A DNA stretch of 64,000 nt from an uncultured Christensenella sp. (GTDB taxonomy: Bacteria; Bacillota; Clostridia; Christensenellales; Pumilibacteraceae): assembly GCA_910577945.1 (NCBI GenBank), contig CAJTNI010000001.1, positions 121,248 to 185,247 on the forward strand, given 5' to 3'. The position numbers and the translations under genes were made by a program. Every line of letters starts with the position of its first letter. Within the stretch, counting starts at the first letter, position 1. Of the stretch, positions 16,773 to 24,325 are shown piece by piece. The notes beneath the pieces are model-generated. The model saw only the letters and a program-made list of their open reading frames with translations, made no database searches and was not told where the DNA came from.

Positions 16773-17834
16773 TTATTCGTCCGAGCCTTCGTCGGAATCG
16801 GTTGACGAGCTTTCGCCCGCAGGTAGCATTTGCACTGTTTTCGACAGATAATCGAGCACCGAAACCACTTTGGAATAGTCCATTCTTATCGGACCGATAA
16901 CGCTTGCGTTGCCCACCGCCATGCCGTTAATCTTGTAGCTTGCCGTGACTATCGCGCATTCGGGCATTCCGTCTCTCAGCTCGTTGTCCTTGCCTATCCT
17001 GATTGAAATGTTCATGTCGTCGGAGTTTTGCAGTACGGGCACAAGCTCTTCCTTGGCGTCCAAAAATTCGAGCATCGCCTTTGCCTTTTGAAGATTTACA
17101 TACTCGGGCTGCTCCAATATCTTCGCGCTGCCTTCGAGCACGATATCGGAAAACGTTTCGTCGTGCGAGTAATTTTTGAGTATACGCATGACGGTATCGA
17201 AAACCTGCGAATATTCCTTTTTGACTTCCTTGACTATCGTCTTGGGCTTGTTTATCTCGCTGATTTTGCGCCCGCCGAATACGTCTGTGATAAACCGCGA
17301 CGCCCTGTCGCAATACTCGTCCGTAACGCCGTTGCCTATGTTGACCGTCGTGTCTTTGAGCACGCCGAGGTTCGTTACTATTATAATGAGCGCCGTGGAG
17401 TCCGTTATTCGCACTATGCGAATATTGGTGATGACGGCGTCCTCGTTGCTCTGCACGTAAGCGACCGACGTGAGGTTCGTTATTTCCGATATTACCTTGG
17501 CGGTGCTTTTGAGCACGTCGTCGAGCTCTGTGATTTTCTTGTTGAAATACCGCTTGACGATTTTGAGCTCCGAGCGCGAAAGCTTGCGGCGCGGCATGAG
17601 CTTTTCCACGTACAGCCTGTACGCCTCGGCGGTGGGTATCCGCCCCGACGACGTGTGCGGCTGCGTGAGATACCCCATTTCTTCAAGCGCCGCCATCTCG
17701 TTGCGTATTGTCGCAGACGAAAGCGCGGGAAGATGCTTTTCCCGTATTTCCGCGCTCGAAACGGGCTGACAGTTCTCGATATAACCGTCTACTATCGCTT
17801 GAAGTATTTTCTCTTTTCTGCCGGTCAAGCCCAT
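16773..17834 (-). CDS. hrcA: heat-inducible transcription repressor HrcA
   Basis: 353 residues. HrcA represses class I heat-shock genes by binding CIRCE operators, and GroE chaperonin keeps it active in Bacillus. The N-terminal winged helix (residues 1-85) contains SSATIRNEMAALEEMGYL and HTSSGRIPTAEAYRLYV; a GAF-like dimerisation domain follows. The C-terminus ends in a Ser/Asp/Glu-rich tail. It heads its own operon behind a CIRCE-like sequence and is therefore autoregulated. Confidence 0.96.
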   Translation of the reverse strand: MGLTGRKEKILQAIVDGYIENCQPVSSAEIREKHLPALSSATIRNEMAALEEMGYLTQPHTSSGRIPTAEAYRLYVEKLMPRRKLSRSELKIVKRYFNKKITELDDVLKSTAKVISEITNLTSVAYVQSNEDAVITNIRIVRITDSTALIIIVTNLGVLKDTTVNIGNGVTDEYCDRASRFITDVFGGRKISEINKPKTIVKEVKKEYSQVFDTVMRILKNYSHDETFSDIVLEGSAKILEQPEYVNLQKAKAMLEFLDAKEELVPVLQNSDDMNISIRIGKDNELRDGMPECAIVTASYKINGMAVGNASVIGPIRMDYSKVVSVLDYLSKTVQMLPAGESSSTDSDEGSDE

Positions 17835-17861
17835 ACGGACCTTAATCCACCGCTATAAAAA

Positions 17862-17888
17862 TTAGCAATCATACCCATAGACTGCTAA
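17862..17888 (-). promoter_or_regulatory. CIRCE-like HrcA operator
   Basis: The minus strand reads TTAGCAGTC, nine bases, GATTGCTAA. The consensus is TTAGCACTC, nine bases, GAGTGCTAA. Arm length and the 9-base gap are exact, with two changes per arm pair. It starts a few bases downstream of the -10 box, so bound HrcA would block the transcript start. Confidence 0.88.
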
Positions 17889-17892
17889 AATA

Positions 17893-17921
17893 ATTCTAGC
17901 ATACGCGTATCCCTTTGTCAA
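17893..17921 (-). promoter_or_regulatory. sigma-A promoter of hrcA-grpE-dnaK-dnaJ
   Basis: TTGACA (17916-17921), 17 bases, TAGAAT (17893-17898) on the minus strand, a near-perfect housekeeping promoter directly abutting the CIRCE element. Confidence 0.9.
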
Positions 17922-17953
17922 CCTTTTTAACGCCGAATTTAAAAGAATATTTC

Positions 17954-17985
17954 CAAAAAATGTACACGCAAAAAACGGCGTACAC
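17954..17985 (-). terminator. intrinsic terminator of the lepA-hemW operon
   Basis: An 8-bp stem GTGTACGC/GCGTGTAC (two G-U pairs) with an 8-base loop, followed on the minus strand by ATTTTTT. Lies 45 bases after the stop of the membrane metalloprotease-like gene. Confidence 0.65.
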
Positions 17986-18030
17986 CATATATGGAAAACA
18001 TTATATAAACATTATTACGCGCAAATTCGT

Positions 18031-18609
18031 TTATTTGTCGGAGTTTTCGCCTGTCGCAGGCATATACGCGCTCACGGTCGTGCCGCCGTCGACTATTATC
18101 GACCGCTTCGGCACGCGCATCATTCGGCTTATCATATACGCGTCGCCCATCGAACCGAAAATATTGTAGCACAGCGGCATAAACGGAACGGGAAAATACA
18201 CGGGCGGCAGCAAAACGCACAGCGGAACGAGTAAAACGCAGTAGAAAACAAGCGGCAACGCGGCGACGAAAAAATACTCGGCTTTGCCAAACGCGATAAA
18301 GCGCGAGCCGCAGGACGCCGCATGCTTGCCGAACTTTATTTCGGGCAACCTGCCCTTAACCAGCAAAACGCCGAGCGCGTGCGTAAGCTCGTGAAAATAC
18401 ATATACAATATCGTCAAAACGAATCCGCAAAGTATGTAAACCGCATACATGCCGCCATGCTCGCCCAACATGCGCAAGCAGTAATTCAACGTCAGCCCGA
18501 CCGCAATCGAGCCCATTACTCCGAACAGCGCGATATACGTAAGCCGCTTTATAATGCCGCGCACGTCCGCGCGCGCCGCAAATTTAAATTCGTAACAAGA
18601 TTTTTTCAT
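18031..18609 (-). CDS. DUF3267-like membrane zinc metalloprotease family protein
   Basis: 192 residues with about four membrane segments (near 23-45, 56-75, 112-140, 143-165). The motif FHELTHALG is an HEXXH zinc site inside a membrane helix, as in M50-type and DUF3267 proteins. The second metal-ligand motif is not obvious (GSMGDAY is a possible remnant), so activity is uncertain. Located 25 bases after hemW on the same transcript. Cellular role unknown. Confidence 0.7.
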   Translation of the reverse strand: MKKSCYEFKFAARADVRGIIKRLTYIALFGVMGSIAVGLTLNYCLRMLGEHGGMYAVYILCGFVLTILYMYFHELTHALGVLLVKGRLPEIKFGKHAASCGSRFIAFGKAEYFFVAALPLVFYCVLLVPLCVLLPPVYFPVPFMPLCYNIFGSMGDAYMISRMMRVPKRSIIVDGGTTVSAYMPATGENSDK

Positions 18610-18634
18610 ACTCGTTTATCGCAATAGTGTCCGC

Positions 18635-19738
18635 TCAATCGAGCATAAGCTCTTCGATTATGCCGTTCATCACGAACATTTTATCGGGCGCAATGGCGAT
18701 ATGCCCGTTTGCACGGACTATCGTTCCGTCCGCCACGCTACGCGCAAGTTTCTCGCCCGCCGTTTGCGCAAAATCGAAACCGAACCGCGCTTTAAACGCC
18801 CGCTCGTCTATGCCGCGTTCGGTGCGCAAACGCAGCATAACGTATTCGTTAAACCTGTCTTTATCGGTTAGCTTCGTAACGCACACGCCGCGCGTTTCGA
18901 TATAATCGGCTATATCGTCCGAATGATAATATCTGACATATTCGCCGTCGTAACCGTGCGCCGCAACACCGAACCCCGCATATTCGTCGCAATTCCAATA
19001 TTTATTGTTGTGCCGACTTTCCCTGCCGCTTACGGCAAAATTGCTCACCTCGTACCGCTTTAAGCCGCGCGCCGCGAGCAATGCCCGCGCCGTATCGTAC
19101 AAATCGGCGACGCGGTCGTCGTCGGGAGCGTACCCGCACGCATACAGCGGCGTGCCCTCCTCTACGTTAAGTGCGTACACCGACGCGTGCGAGCAGTTGG
19201 CTGTTACAAGCGCTATGGAGGCTTTCACGTCGCGCTCGGTTTGTTCGGGCAAGCCCAAAATTATATCGGACGAAATGTTATCGAAATTCGCCGCGAGCAG
19301 CTCGGCGGCTTTTACGTAATCGGCAACGGTGTGTATCCTGCCTATCGCGCGCAAAATTTTATCGTCGGCGGATTGCAAGCCCATGCTTATTCTGTTTACG
19401 CCCGCGGCTTTGCACTCCGCCGCAAAGCTCGCAGTACAGCTTTCGGGGTTAGCTTCGACGGTGATTTCGCATTCCTGCGTCAAGCGAAACGCATCGCGCG
19501 CGGCGGAAATAATATCGTCGATTGCGCCGCGCGGCAGGCACGACGGCGTGCCGCCGCCGATATACACGCTGTCGACCGCGCGCCCGACCGATTGCGAGCC
19601 TTTGATTTCGGCTATAAGCGCGGCGATATAATCGCGCTCGCAGTCTTTATCCGCTACGGAAACGAACGCGCAATATTTGCACTTGGCTTTGCAAAACGGG
19701 ATATGGATATATACGCCGAGCGGCTTGTCCTCCGTCAT
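18635..19738 (-). CDS. hemW: radical SAM heme chaperone HemW (HemN-like)
   Basis: 367 residues. The radical-SAM cluster motif is CKAKCKYC near residue 16, with GGGTPS and EANPES following. HemW proteins resemble oxygen-independent coproporphyrinogen oxidase HemN, but lack its N-terminal extension and act in heme handling. The compact length and start directly at YIHIPFCKAKC favour HemW over HemN. The ATG overlaps the lepA stop (ATGA), the conserved lepA-hemW pairing seen in many Bacillota. Confidence 0.92.
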   Translation of the reverse strand: MTEDKPLGVYIHIPFCKAKCKYCAFVSVADKDCERDYIAALIAEIKGSQSVGRAVDSVYIGGGTPSCLPRGAIDDIISAARDAFRLTQECEITVEANPESCTASFAAECKAAGVNRISMGLQSADDKILRAIGRIHTVADYVKAAELLAANFDNISSDIILGLPEQTERDVKASIALVTANCSHASVYALNVEEGTPLYACGYAPDDDRVADLYDTARALLAARGLKRYEVSNFAVSGRESRHNNKYWNCDEYAGFGVAAHGYDGEYVRYYHSDDIADYIETRGVCVTKLTDKDRFNEYVMLRLRTERGIDERAFKARFGFDFAQTAGEKLARSVADGTIVRANGHIAIAPDKMFVMNGIIEELMLD

Positions 19739-21540
19739 TTCTTGTCGTTATCGAGTTTGAGAACGGACATAAACGCCTCGGACGGGATTTCCACCGAACC
19801 GAACTGTCGCATGCGCTTTTTGCCTTCCTTTTGTTTTTCCAAAAGCTTTTTCTTGCGCGATACGTCGCCGCCGTAGCACTTGGCGAGAACGTCCTTTCTG
19901 AGCGCCTTTATCGTTTCGCGCGCAATCACCTTGCCGCCGATAGCCGCCTGAATTGGAATTTCAAACAGCTTGCGCGGAATAACGTCCTTCAATTTTTCCG
20001 CCATCAGTCTGCCGCGCGCATACGCTTTTTCGCGGTGAACGATTATGCTGAGCGCGTCGCAAACCTCGCCGTTAAGCAATATGTCGAGCTTGACGAGGTC
20101 GCTCGGTCGATATCCCGCCTGCTCGTAATCGAAGCTCGCATACCCGCGCGAGCGGCTTTTGAGCCCGTCGAAAAAGTCGTAAACTATTTCGTTCAGCGGC
20201 ATGGTATACGTCAACAGCACGCGCGTTTTTTCGATATACGTCATGTTGATATATTCGCCGCGCTTGTCTTGACACAAATCCATGATAGGTCCGATATATT
20301 CGGGCGGCGTGTAAATAGACGCGGTGACTACCGGCTCTTCTATGCGCTCGATTGTACCGACGGGCGGCAGATTGGACGGGTTTGTAACCTCGGTCATACC
20401 CGCTGCGGTATAAACCTTGTACACGACGCCGGGCGCGGTGGTTATAATGTCGAGGTCGAATTCGCGCTCGATTCGCTCCTCGATAATTTCCATATGCAGC
20501 AAGCCCAAAAATCCGCAGCGGAAACCGAATCCGAGCGCGGTAGAGGTTTCGGGCTCGTAGAACAACGCCGCGTCGTTCAGCTTTAAGCGTTCGAGCGCGT
20601 CGCGCAAATCCCCGTAACGCGAACCGTCCGCCGGATATATTCCGCAATACACCACGGGCTTGACCTTCTTGTAGCCGGGGCACGGCGCAACGGCGCGATT
20701 GGCTGTGTTGGTAATCGTATCGCCGGGCGCGGTATCCGCAATAGATTTAATAGACGCGCACAAGTACCCGACGTCGCCCGCCGACAGCGCGGGCACGGGG
20801 AACGTTTTGGGATGAAATACGCCCACCTCGGTCACGTCGTAGCTCTTGTCGTTGGACATCATGGTTATATTGTCGCCCACCTTGACCGAGCCGTCAATAA
20901 CGCGAATAAGACAGACCGCGCCTTTGTAATTGTCGTAATACGAATCGAAAATAAGCGCTTTGAGCGGCTTGGATATATCACCGCTCGGCGGCGGAACTTG
21001 CTCGACCACCGCGCGCAAAACCGCGTCGATATTTATTCCGTCCTTGGCGGAAATACACGGCGCGTTTTCGGCGGGCAAGCCTATGATATCCTCGATTTCC
21101 TTCTTTACTTCCTCGGGGCGCGCCGCGGGCAAATCTATTTTATTGATAACGGGCACTATATCGAGATTGTTGTCGAGCGCGAGATAGACGTTGGCGAGCG
21201 TTTGCGCCTCTACGCCCTGCGCCGAGTCCACGACCAAAATCGCGCCCTCGCACGCGGCGAGCGAGCGCGACACCTCGTAAGTAAAATCGACGTGCCCGGG
21301 GGTGTCGATAAGGTTGAGCGTGTATTTTTTTCCGTCCAGCTCGTAAAGCATGCGCACGGGAGTCAGCTTTATCGTAATACCGCGCTCGCGCTCGATATCC
21401 ATGCTGTCGAGCATTTGGTCGGTCAGCTCGCGCTTGGTAAGCGTCGCCGTCGCCTCCATCAATCTGTCTGCAAGCGTCGATTTTCCGTGGTCGATATGCG
21501 CTATAATACAAAAATTGCGTATTAAATCCTGTCTATCCAT
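19735..21540 (-). CDS. lepA: elongation factor 4 (LepA)
   Basis: 601-residue translational GTPase that back-translocates or remodels stalled ribosomes. GTPase motifs are AHIDHGKST, DTPGHVDF and NKIDLPAA; the LepA-specific C-terminal domain ends with YGGDVSRKKKLLEKQKEGKK. The start at 21540 (MDRQDLIRNFCIIAHID) matches the family; a longer frame would read through the promoter. A TATAAT box ends only six bases before this ATG and there is no ribosome site, so the message appears leaderless. Confidence 0.97.
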   Translation of the reverse strand: MDRQDLIRNFCIIAHIDHGKSTLADRLMEATATLTKRELTDQMLDSMDIERERGITIKLTPVRMLYELDGKKYTLNLIDTPGHVDFTYEVSRSLAACEGAILVVDSAQGVEAQTLANVYLALDNNLDIVPVINKIDLPAARPEEVKKEIEDIIGLPAENAPCISAKDGINIDAVLRAVVEQVPPPSGDISKPLKALIFDSYYDNYKGAVCLIRVIDGSVKVGDNITMMSNDKSYDVTEVGVFHPKTFPVPALSAGDVGYLCASIKSIADTAPGDTITNTANRAVAPCPGYKKVKPVVYCGIYPADGSRYGDLRDALERLKLNDAALFYEPETSTALGFGFRCGFLGLLHMEIIEERIEREFDLDIITTAPGVVYKVYTAAGMTEVTNPSNLPPVGTIERIEEPVVTASIYTPPEYIGPIMDLCQDKRGEYINMTYIEKTRVLLTYTMPLNEIVYDFFDGLKSRSRGYASFDYEQAGYRPSDLVKLDILLNGEVCDALSIIVHREKAYARGRLMAEKLKDVIPRKLFEIPIQAAIGGKVIARETIKALRKDVLAKCYGGDVSRKKKLLEKQKEGKKRMRQFGSVEIPSEAFMSVLKLDNDKK

Positions 21541-21546
21541 GCCTGA

Positions 21547-21575
21547 ATTATAGCATATAAAGACGAAAACGGCAA
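21547..21575 (-). promoter_or_regulatory. sigma-A promoter of lepA with almost no leader
   Basis: TTGCCG (21570-21575), 17 bases, TATAAT (21547-21552). Six bases separate the -10 box from the lepA ATG, so transcription should begin at or next to the start codon. Confidence 0.75.
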
Positions 21576-21633
21576 TAAAATTTAATAAATACATGAAAAT
21601 TTGGCAAAAATCATTAAAACATTCAAAAAATAA

Positions 21634-21662
21634 TTGTAAACCGTGAAAACTTATGTTATAAT
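21634..21662 (+). promoter_or_regulatory. sigma-A promoter of the GDPD gene
   Basis: TTGTAA (21634-21639), 17 bases, TATAAT (21657-21662). An AAAGGG ribosome site lies seven bases before the ATG at 21690. This is divergent from the lepA promoter. Confidence 0.8.
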
Positions 21663-21689
21663 CTTTACATTACATTAAAGGGTCTATTC

Positions 21690-22430
21690 ATGGAAACAAA
21701 AACCTCTTGGGTACTTAAAAACCCGATTGCGCACCGCGGACTGCACAATTTCGAATTTCCCGAAAATTCGCTGCCTGCGTTCGAGAATGCGGTTGCGCAC
21801 GGTTTTGCGGTCGAGCTCGACGTCAGAATCATAGACGACCATACGATAATCGTATTCCACGACGACAAGCTCAGCCGCATGACCGACCGCGACGGATATG
21901 TTTCGTGCTTAAAAGCCGAGGACCTTGCGGAAATCAGGCTCGGCAAAACGGATTTCGGCATTCCCACGTTCGAACGCGTGCTCGAAACGATAAACGGCAA
22001 AGTGCCCATTCTCATAGAAATCAAAAAAGCGGAGCAATCGTTCGCCTTGGAAGAAAAGCTTACGGACATGCTCAAAGCATACAACGGCGAGTACGCGGTA
22101 GAATCGTTCCACCCGTTCTCTTTGCAATATTTCTATAAGAACGCGCCCGGGATAATGCGCGGTCAGCTCTCCTCGTATTTTCACCATGCGGATATAGACG
22201 CGTCCAGACACGAGCGGTCGCGACTGAAAAAGCTTAAATACAACGACGTTTCGCATCCCGACTTTATCGCGTATAAGATATCCAACCTGCCCAACAAGTA
22301 CGTCAGGAACGCGGGCTTGCCCGTCATCGCCTGGACTGTCAAGTCCGAGCTCGCCGCAGAAAAAGCCGCGGACCTGTGCGACAACTATATTTTCGAAGGG
22401 TTCATACCCAAAATCGAAACGCACGAATAA
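21690..22430 (+). CDS. glycerophosphodiester phosphodiesterase family protein
   Basis: 246 residues, a GDPD-type TIM barrel predicted to hydrolyse glycerophosphodiesters to an alcohol and glycerol 3-phosphate. The catalytic/metal motifs are AHRG near residue 16, ENSLPAFENA, ELDVR and VFHDDKLSRMTDRDG. No signal peptide or membrane segment, so cytoplasmic. One of only two plus-strand genes, followed 12 bases later by a GtrA-like membrane protein; a shared role in lipid or envelope metabolism is possible but not shown. Confidence 0.93.
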   Translation: METKTSWVLKNPIAHRGLHNFEFPENSLPAFENAVAHGFAVELDVRIIDDHTIIVFHDDKLSRMTDRDGYVSCLKAEDLAEIRLGKTDFGIPTFERVLETINGKVPILIEIKKAEQSFALEEKLTDMLKAYNGEYAVESFHPFSLQYFYKNAPGIMRGQLSSYFHHADIDASRHERSRLKKLKYNDVSHPDFIAYKISNLPNKYVRNAGLPVIAWTVKSELAAEKAADLCDNYIFEGFIPKIETHE

Positions 22431-22442
22431 TATATCGAACAA

Positions 22443-22970
22443 ATGAAGCTCCGCATTTTTGCCGCATTCAAGAATAAGCAAACTACTTTGGAGATTTTAA
22501 AGTCGATTGCCGTCGGTTTAGCCTCCAACGCAGTCGATTTTTTGTTTACCGCCGTTTTTCTCTACGCGTACGGTCACGAGCACTACGACGGATTTTGGGG
22601 CGTGTTTTCGGGCGCGACCGTCGGCGGCGCGGCATACACCCCCGCGACGTCGGTGTACATAACCGCAACGGCGATAGGCTTTATTACCGCCGTGCTGCTC
22701 AATTATCTTCTTTCGTCGATATTCGTATTCAAGTACGGCGCGGTCGGTAAAAACAAGCTCGGCTTTGTCAAGTTCGTAATATTCTCCGTAATAGGGCTAG
22801 GGCTCACCTCGCTCGGCAGTTGGATAGGCTACGACGTAATCGGCGGCAATATGTGGATTGTCAAGCTGATTGTACAGTTTATCGTATTCATATACAACTT
22901 TATAACGCGCCGCTTGTTTATTTTCAACGTCGCGCTGATACGTAACGACGAGGACACGATAAATCTTTAA
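22443..22970 (+). CDS. GtrA-like four-helix membrane protein
   Basis: 175 residues with about four membrane helices (near 20-40, 70-92, 107-128, 135-155). LNYLLSSIFVFK and the closing NFITRRLFIF are typical of the GtrA family. Members are thought to flip lipid-linked sugars for glycosylation of teichoic acid, O-antigen or similar polymers. Unusually, a Gly/Ala/Thr-rich loop (about residues 52-67) separates the first two helices. No obvious ribosome site, so translation may depend on the preceding gene. Confidence 0.8.
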   Translation: MKLRIFAAFKNKQTTLEILKSIAVGLASNAVDFLFTAVFLYAYGHEHYDGFWGVFSGATVGGAAYTPATSVYITATAIGFITAVLLNYLLSSIFVFKYGAVGKNKLGFVKFVIFSVIGLGLTSLGSWIGYDVIGGNMWIVKLIVQFIVFIYNFITRRLFIFNVALIRNDEDTINL

Positions 22971-22973
22971 CGC

Positions 22974-23002
22974 AAAAAAAACGCCGCGATAACGGCGTTT
23001 TC
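22974..23002. terminator. bidirectional terminator between convergent genes
   Basis: An 8-bp stem AAACGCCG/CGGCGTTT with a 6-base loop. A-rich and T-rich flanks allow it to end both the plus-strand GDPD-GtrA transcript and the minus-strand gene at 23016; the minus-strand T run is the stronger. Confidence 0.75.
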
Positions 23003-23015
23003 AATTTGCTACAAA

Positions 23016-23834
23016 TTAATCGGCAAGGTGCTTGATATCGTAATCCAAGCGCTTGAATATGTCCGATACGGTTTTTATATTTTTGAAGAAATACGCGACG
23101 GCATACTTGACGCCCAAAAACGCGGCGATGATATCCTTGTAGCCGCGCGATTCCAAAGCGTCCAGCAAGCCGTTTAAACACGTTACGTATTCGGCGTTAT
23201 CCACCTGCCCGATTATCGTGCCGTCCGCGATATCTATAAGCGCTCTAACCTGTTGAATTGCGTCGTTTTTCAAGTCGGCTTGAAATCTTTCGACCGAATT
23301 GTCGCTTGCGGCGCGCGTCGCCGCAGGCAAGCCGCTGTCCGTCGCGACAGCGCCGCGGGCTTGGCGCGAATTTTCCAGCTCGGCAAAAACGTTGGAAACG
23401 GTTTCCGCATTGGTTTGCGTAAAATACAGTCGGCAGTACGTTTCGAACGGCGCAATCACCTCCAAGCCGAACCGCGCGTACGCATCGTTTATCGACTCGC
23501 CGTAAAAATACGCCTCCAAGAAATTTTGCAACGGCATTTTTCCCGAATCCAAATCGACGAGTATGCGAAAAACGAGCGCGACAACCTTTTGCGGCTCGGT
23601 CGGCAACGAAAAACAATTACCCATAACGCACTCGTCGAACGTCGCTTGATAGTTGAAATCGTACAGCGACGCGGCGAACATCGAATAAAGCTGCTTGTTG
23701 TCGGCAATAGCTTTAAGCAATGCGGCTATCTTGTTTTCGGCAAGTATGTATTTACAGCTCCTAAGCTCGTCGCATGCGGTGATAAAATCGCCGAAACCTT
23801 TGGCTTTCATGCTGTCGATATATTCGCGACGCAT
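23016..23834 (-). CDS. hypothetical protein, largely helical
   Basis: 272 residues, no family recognised. It has no signal peptide or membrane helix. The N-terminal part (1-150) and the C-terminal part (195-272) both look helical, joined by an Ala/Ser-rich linker near 155-185. The ATG has a good ribosome site (CGGAG). It follows the Crh-like gene after a weak hairpin and may share that transcript. No catalytic motif is visible, so no function is proposed. Confidence 0.7.
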   Translation of the reverse strand: MRREYIDSMKAKGFGDFITACDELRSCKYILAENKIAALLKAIADNKQLYSMFAASLYDFNYQATFDECVMGNCFSLPTEPQKVVALVFRILVDLDSGKMPLQNFLEAYFYGESINDAYARFGLEVIAPFETYCRLYFTQTNAETVSNVFAELENSRQARGAVATDSGLPAATRAASDNSVERFQADLKNDAIQQVRALIDIADGTIIGQVDNAEYVTCLNGLLDALESRGYKDIIAAFLGVKYAVAYFFKNIKTVSDIFKRLDYDIKHLAD

Positions 23835-23862
23835 AGTAAACTCCGAAAATTGACAATATTTT

Positions 23863-23890
23863 AAAGCGGCGAGATATTTCCCGCCGCTTT
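23863..23890 (-). terminator. hairpin between the Crh-like gene and its neighbour
   Basis: Stem AAAGCGGCG/CGCCGCTTT with a 10-base loop. Only three T follow directly on the minus strand, so it may be a partial terminator or attenuator ahead of the gene at 23834. Confidence 0.5.
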
Positions 23891-23908
23891 AATTTAACAT
23901 AACGGTTT

Positions 23909-24139
23909 TTATTTTACGACAAATTTCGCAATGTCTTTGATAAGCTCGTCGCAGCTGTCGTTGTAAATCTCGCAAACGATAGGCTTAGTCAAGTCGAGCG
24001 AATAGATACCGAGCAGCGATTTGGCGTCCACTACGTATCTGCCGTTGTGCAAATCCACTTCGTACGGATAGCGAGAAACCGCGTTGACGAAATCTTTGAC
24101 GCTATCGATAGTGGGAAAACTTACCTTGACTGATTTCAT
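23909..24139 (-). CDS. Crh-like HPr-family protein lacking the phosphocarrier histidine
   Basis: 76 residues with the HPr fold pattern. The segment VVDAKSLLGIYSLDL matches the region around regulatory Ser46 of HPr, with the serine kept. The N-terminal loop that in HPr holds the PEP-phosphorylated His15 (GLHARPA) reads TIDSVKDF, so there is no His15. The protein therefore cannot act as a PTS phosphocarrier and resembles Crh, which lacks His15 but can be phosphorylated on Ser46. The start at 24139 has GGAGGG five bases upstream; longer frames run into the promoter. Confidence 0.8.
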   Translation of the reverse strand: MKSVKVSFPTIDSVKDFVNAVSRYPYEVDLHNGRYVVDAKSLLGIYSLDLTKPIVCEIYNDSCDELIKDIAKFVVK

Positions 24140-24168
24140 AATACCCTCCGAGGAATGTTTGTGGCTAT

Positions 24169-24197
24169 ATTCTAGCACACGCCCGTATTTTTTGCAA
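24169..24197 (-). promoter_or_regulatory. sigma-A promoter of the Crh-like gene
   Basis: TTGCAA (24192-24197), 17 bases, TAGAAT (24169-24174) on the minus strand; leader of about 25 bases containing the ribosome site. Confidence 0.8.
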
Positions 24198-24325
24198 GCC
24201 ATTTTACAAAAATACTTTGGCGCAATTTGTAAAACGTATTCGCTTAGTCGGCGCAAGCCCTTGCGCGCGACGAAGTTACGCATACGCGAGCGATACCGCG
24301 CCGCCGAAAGCCGCAGCACAGATTA

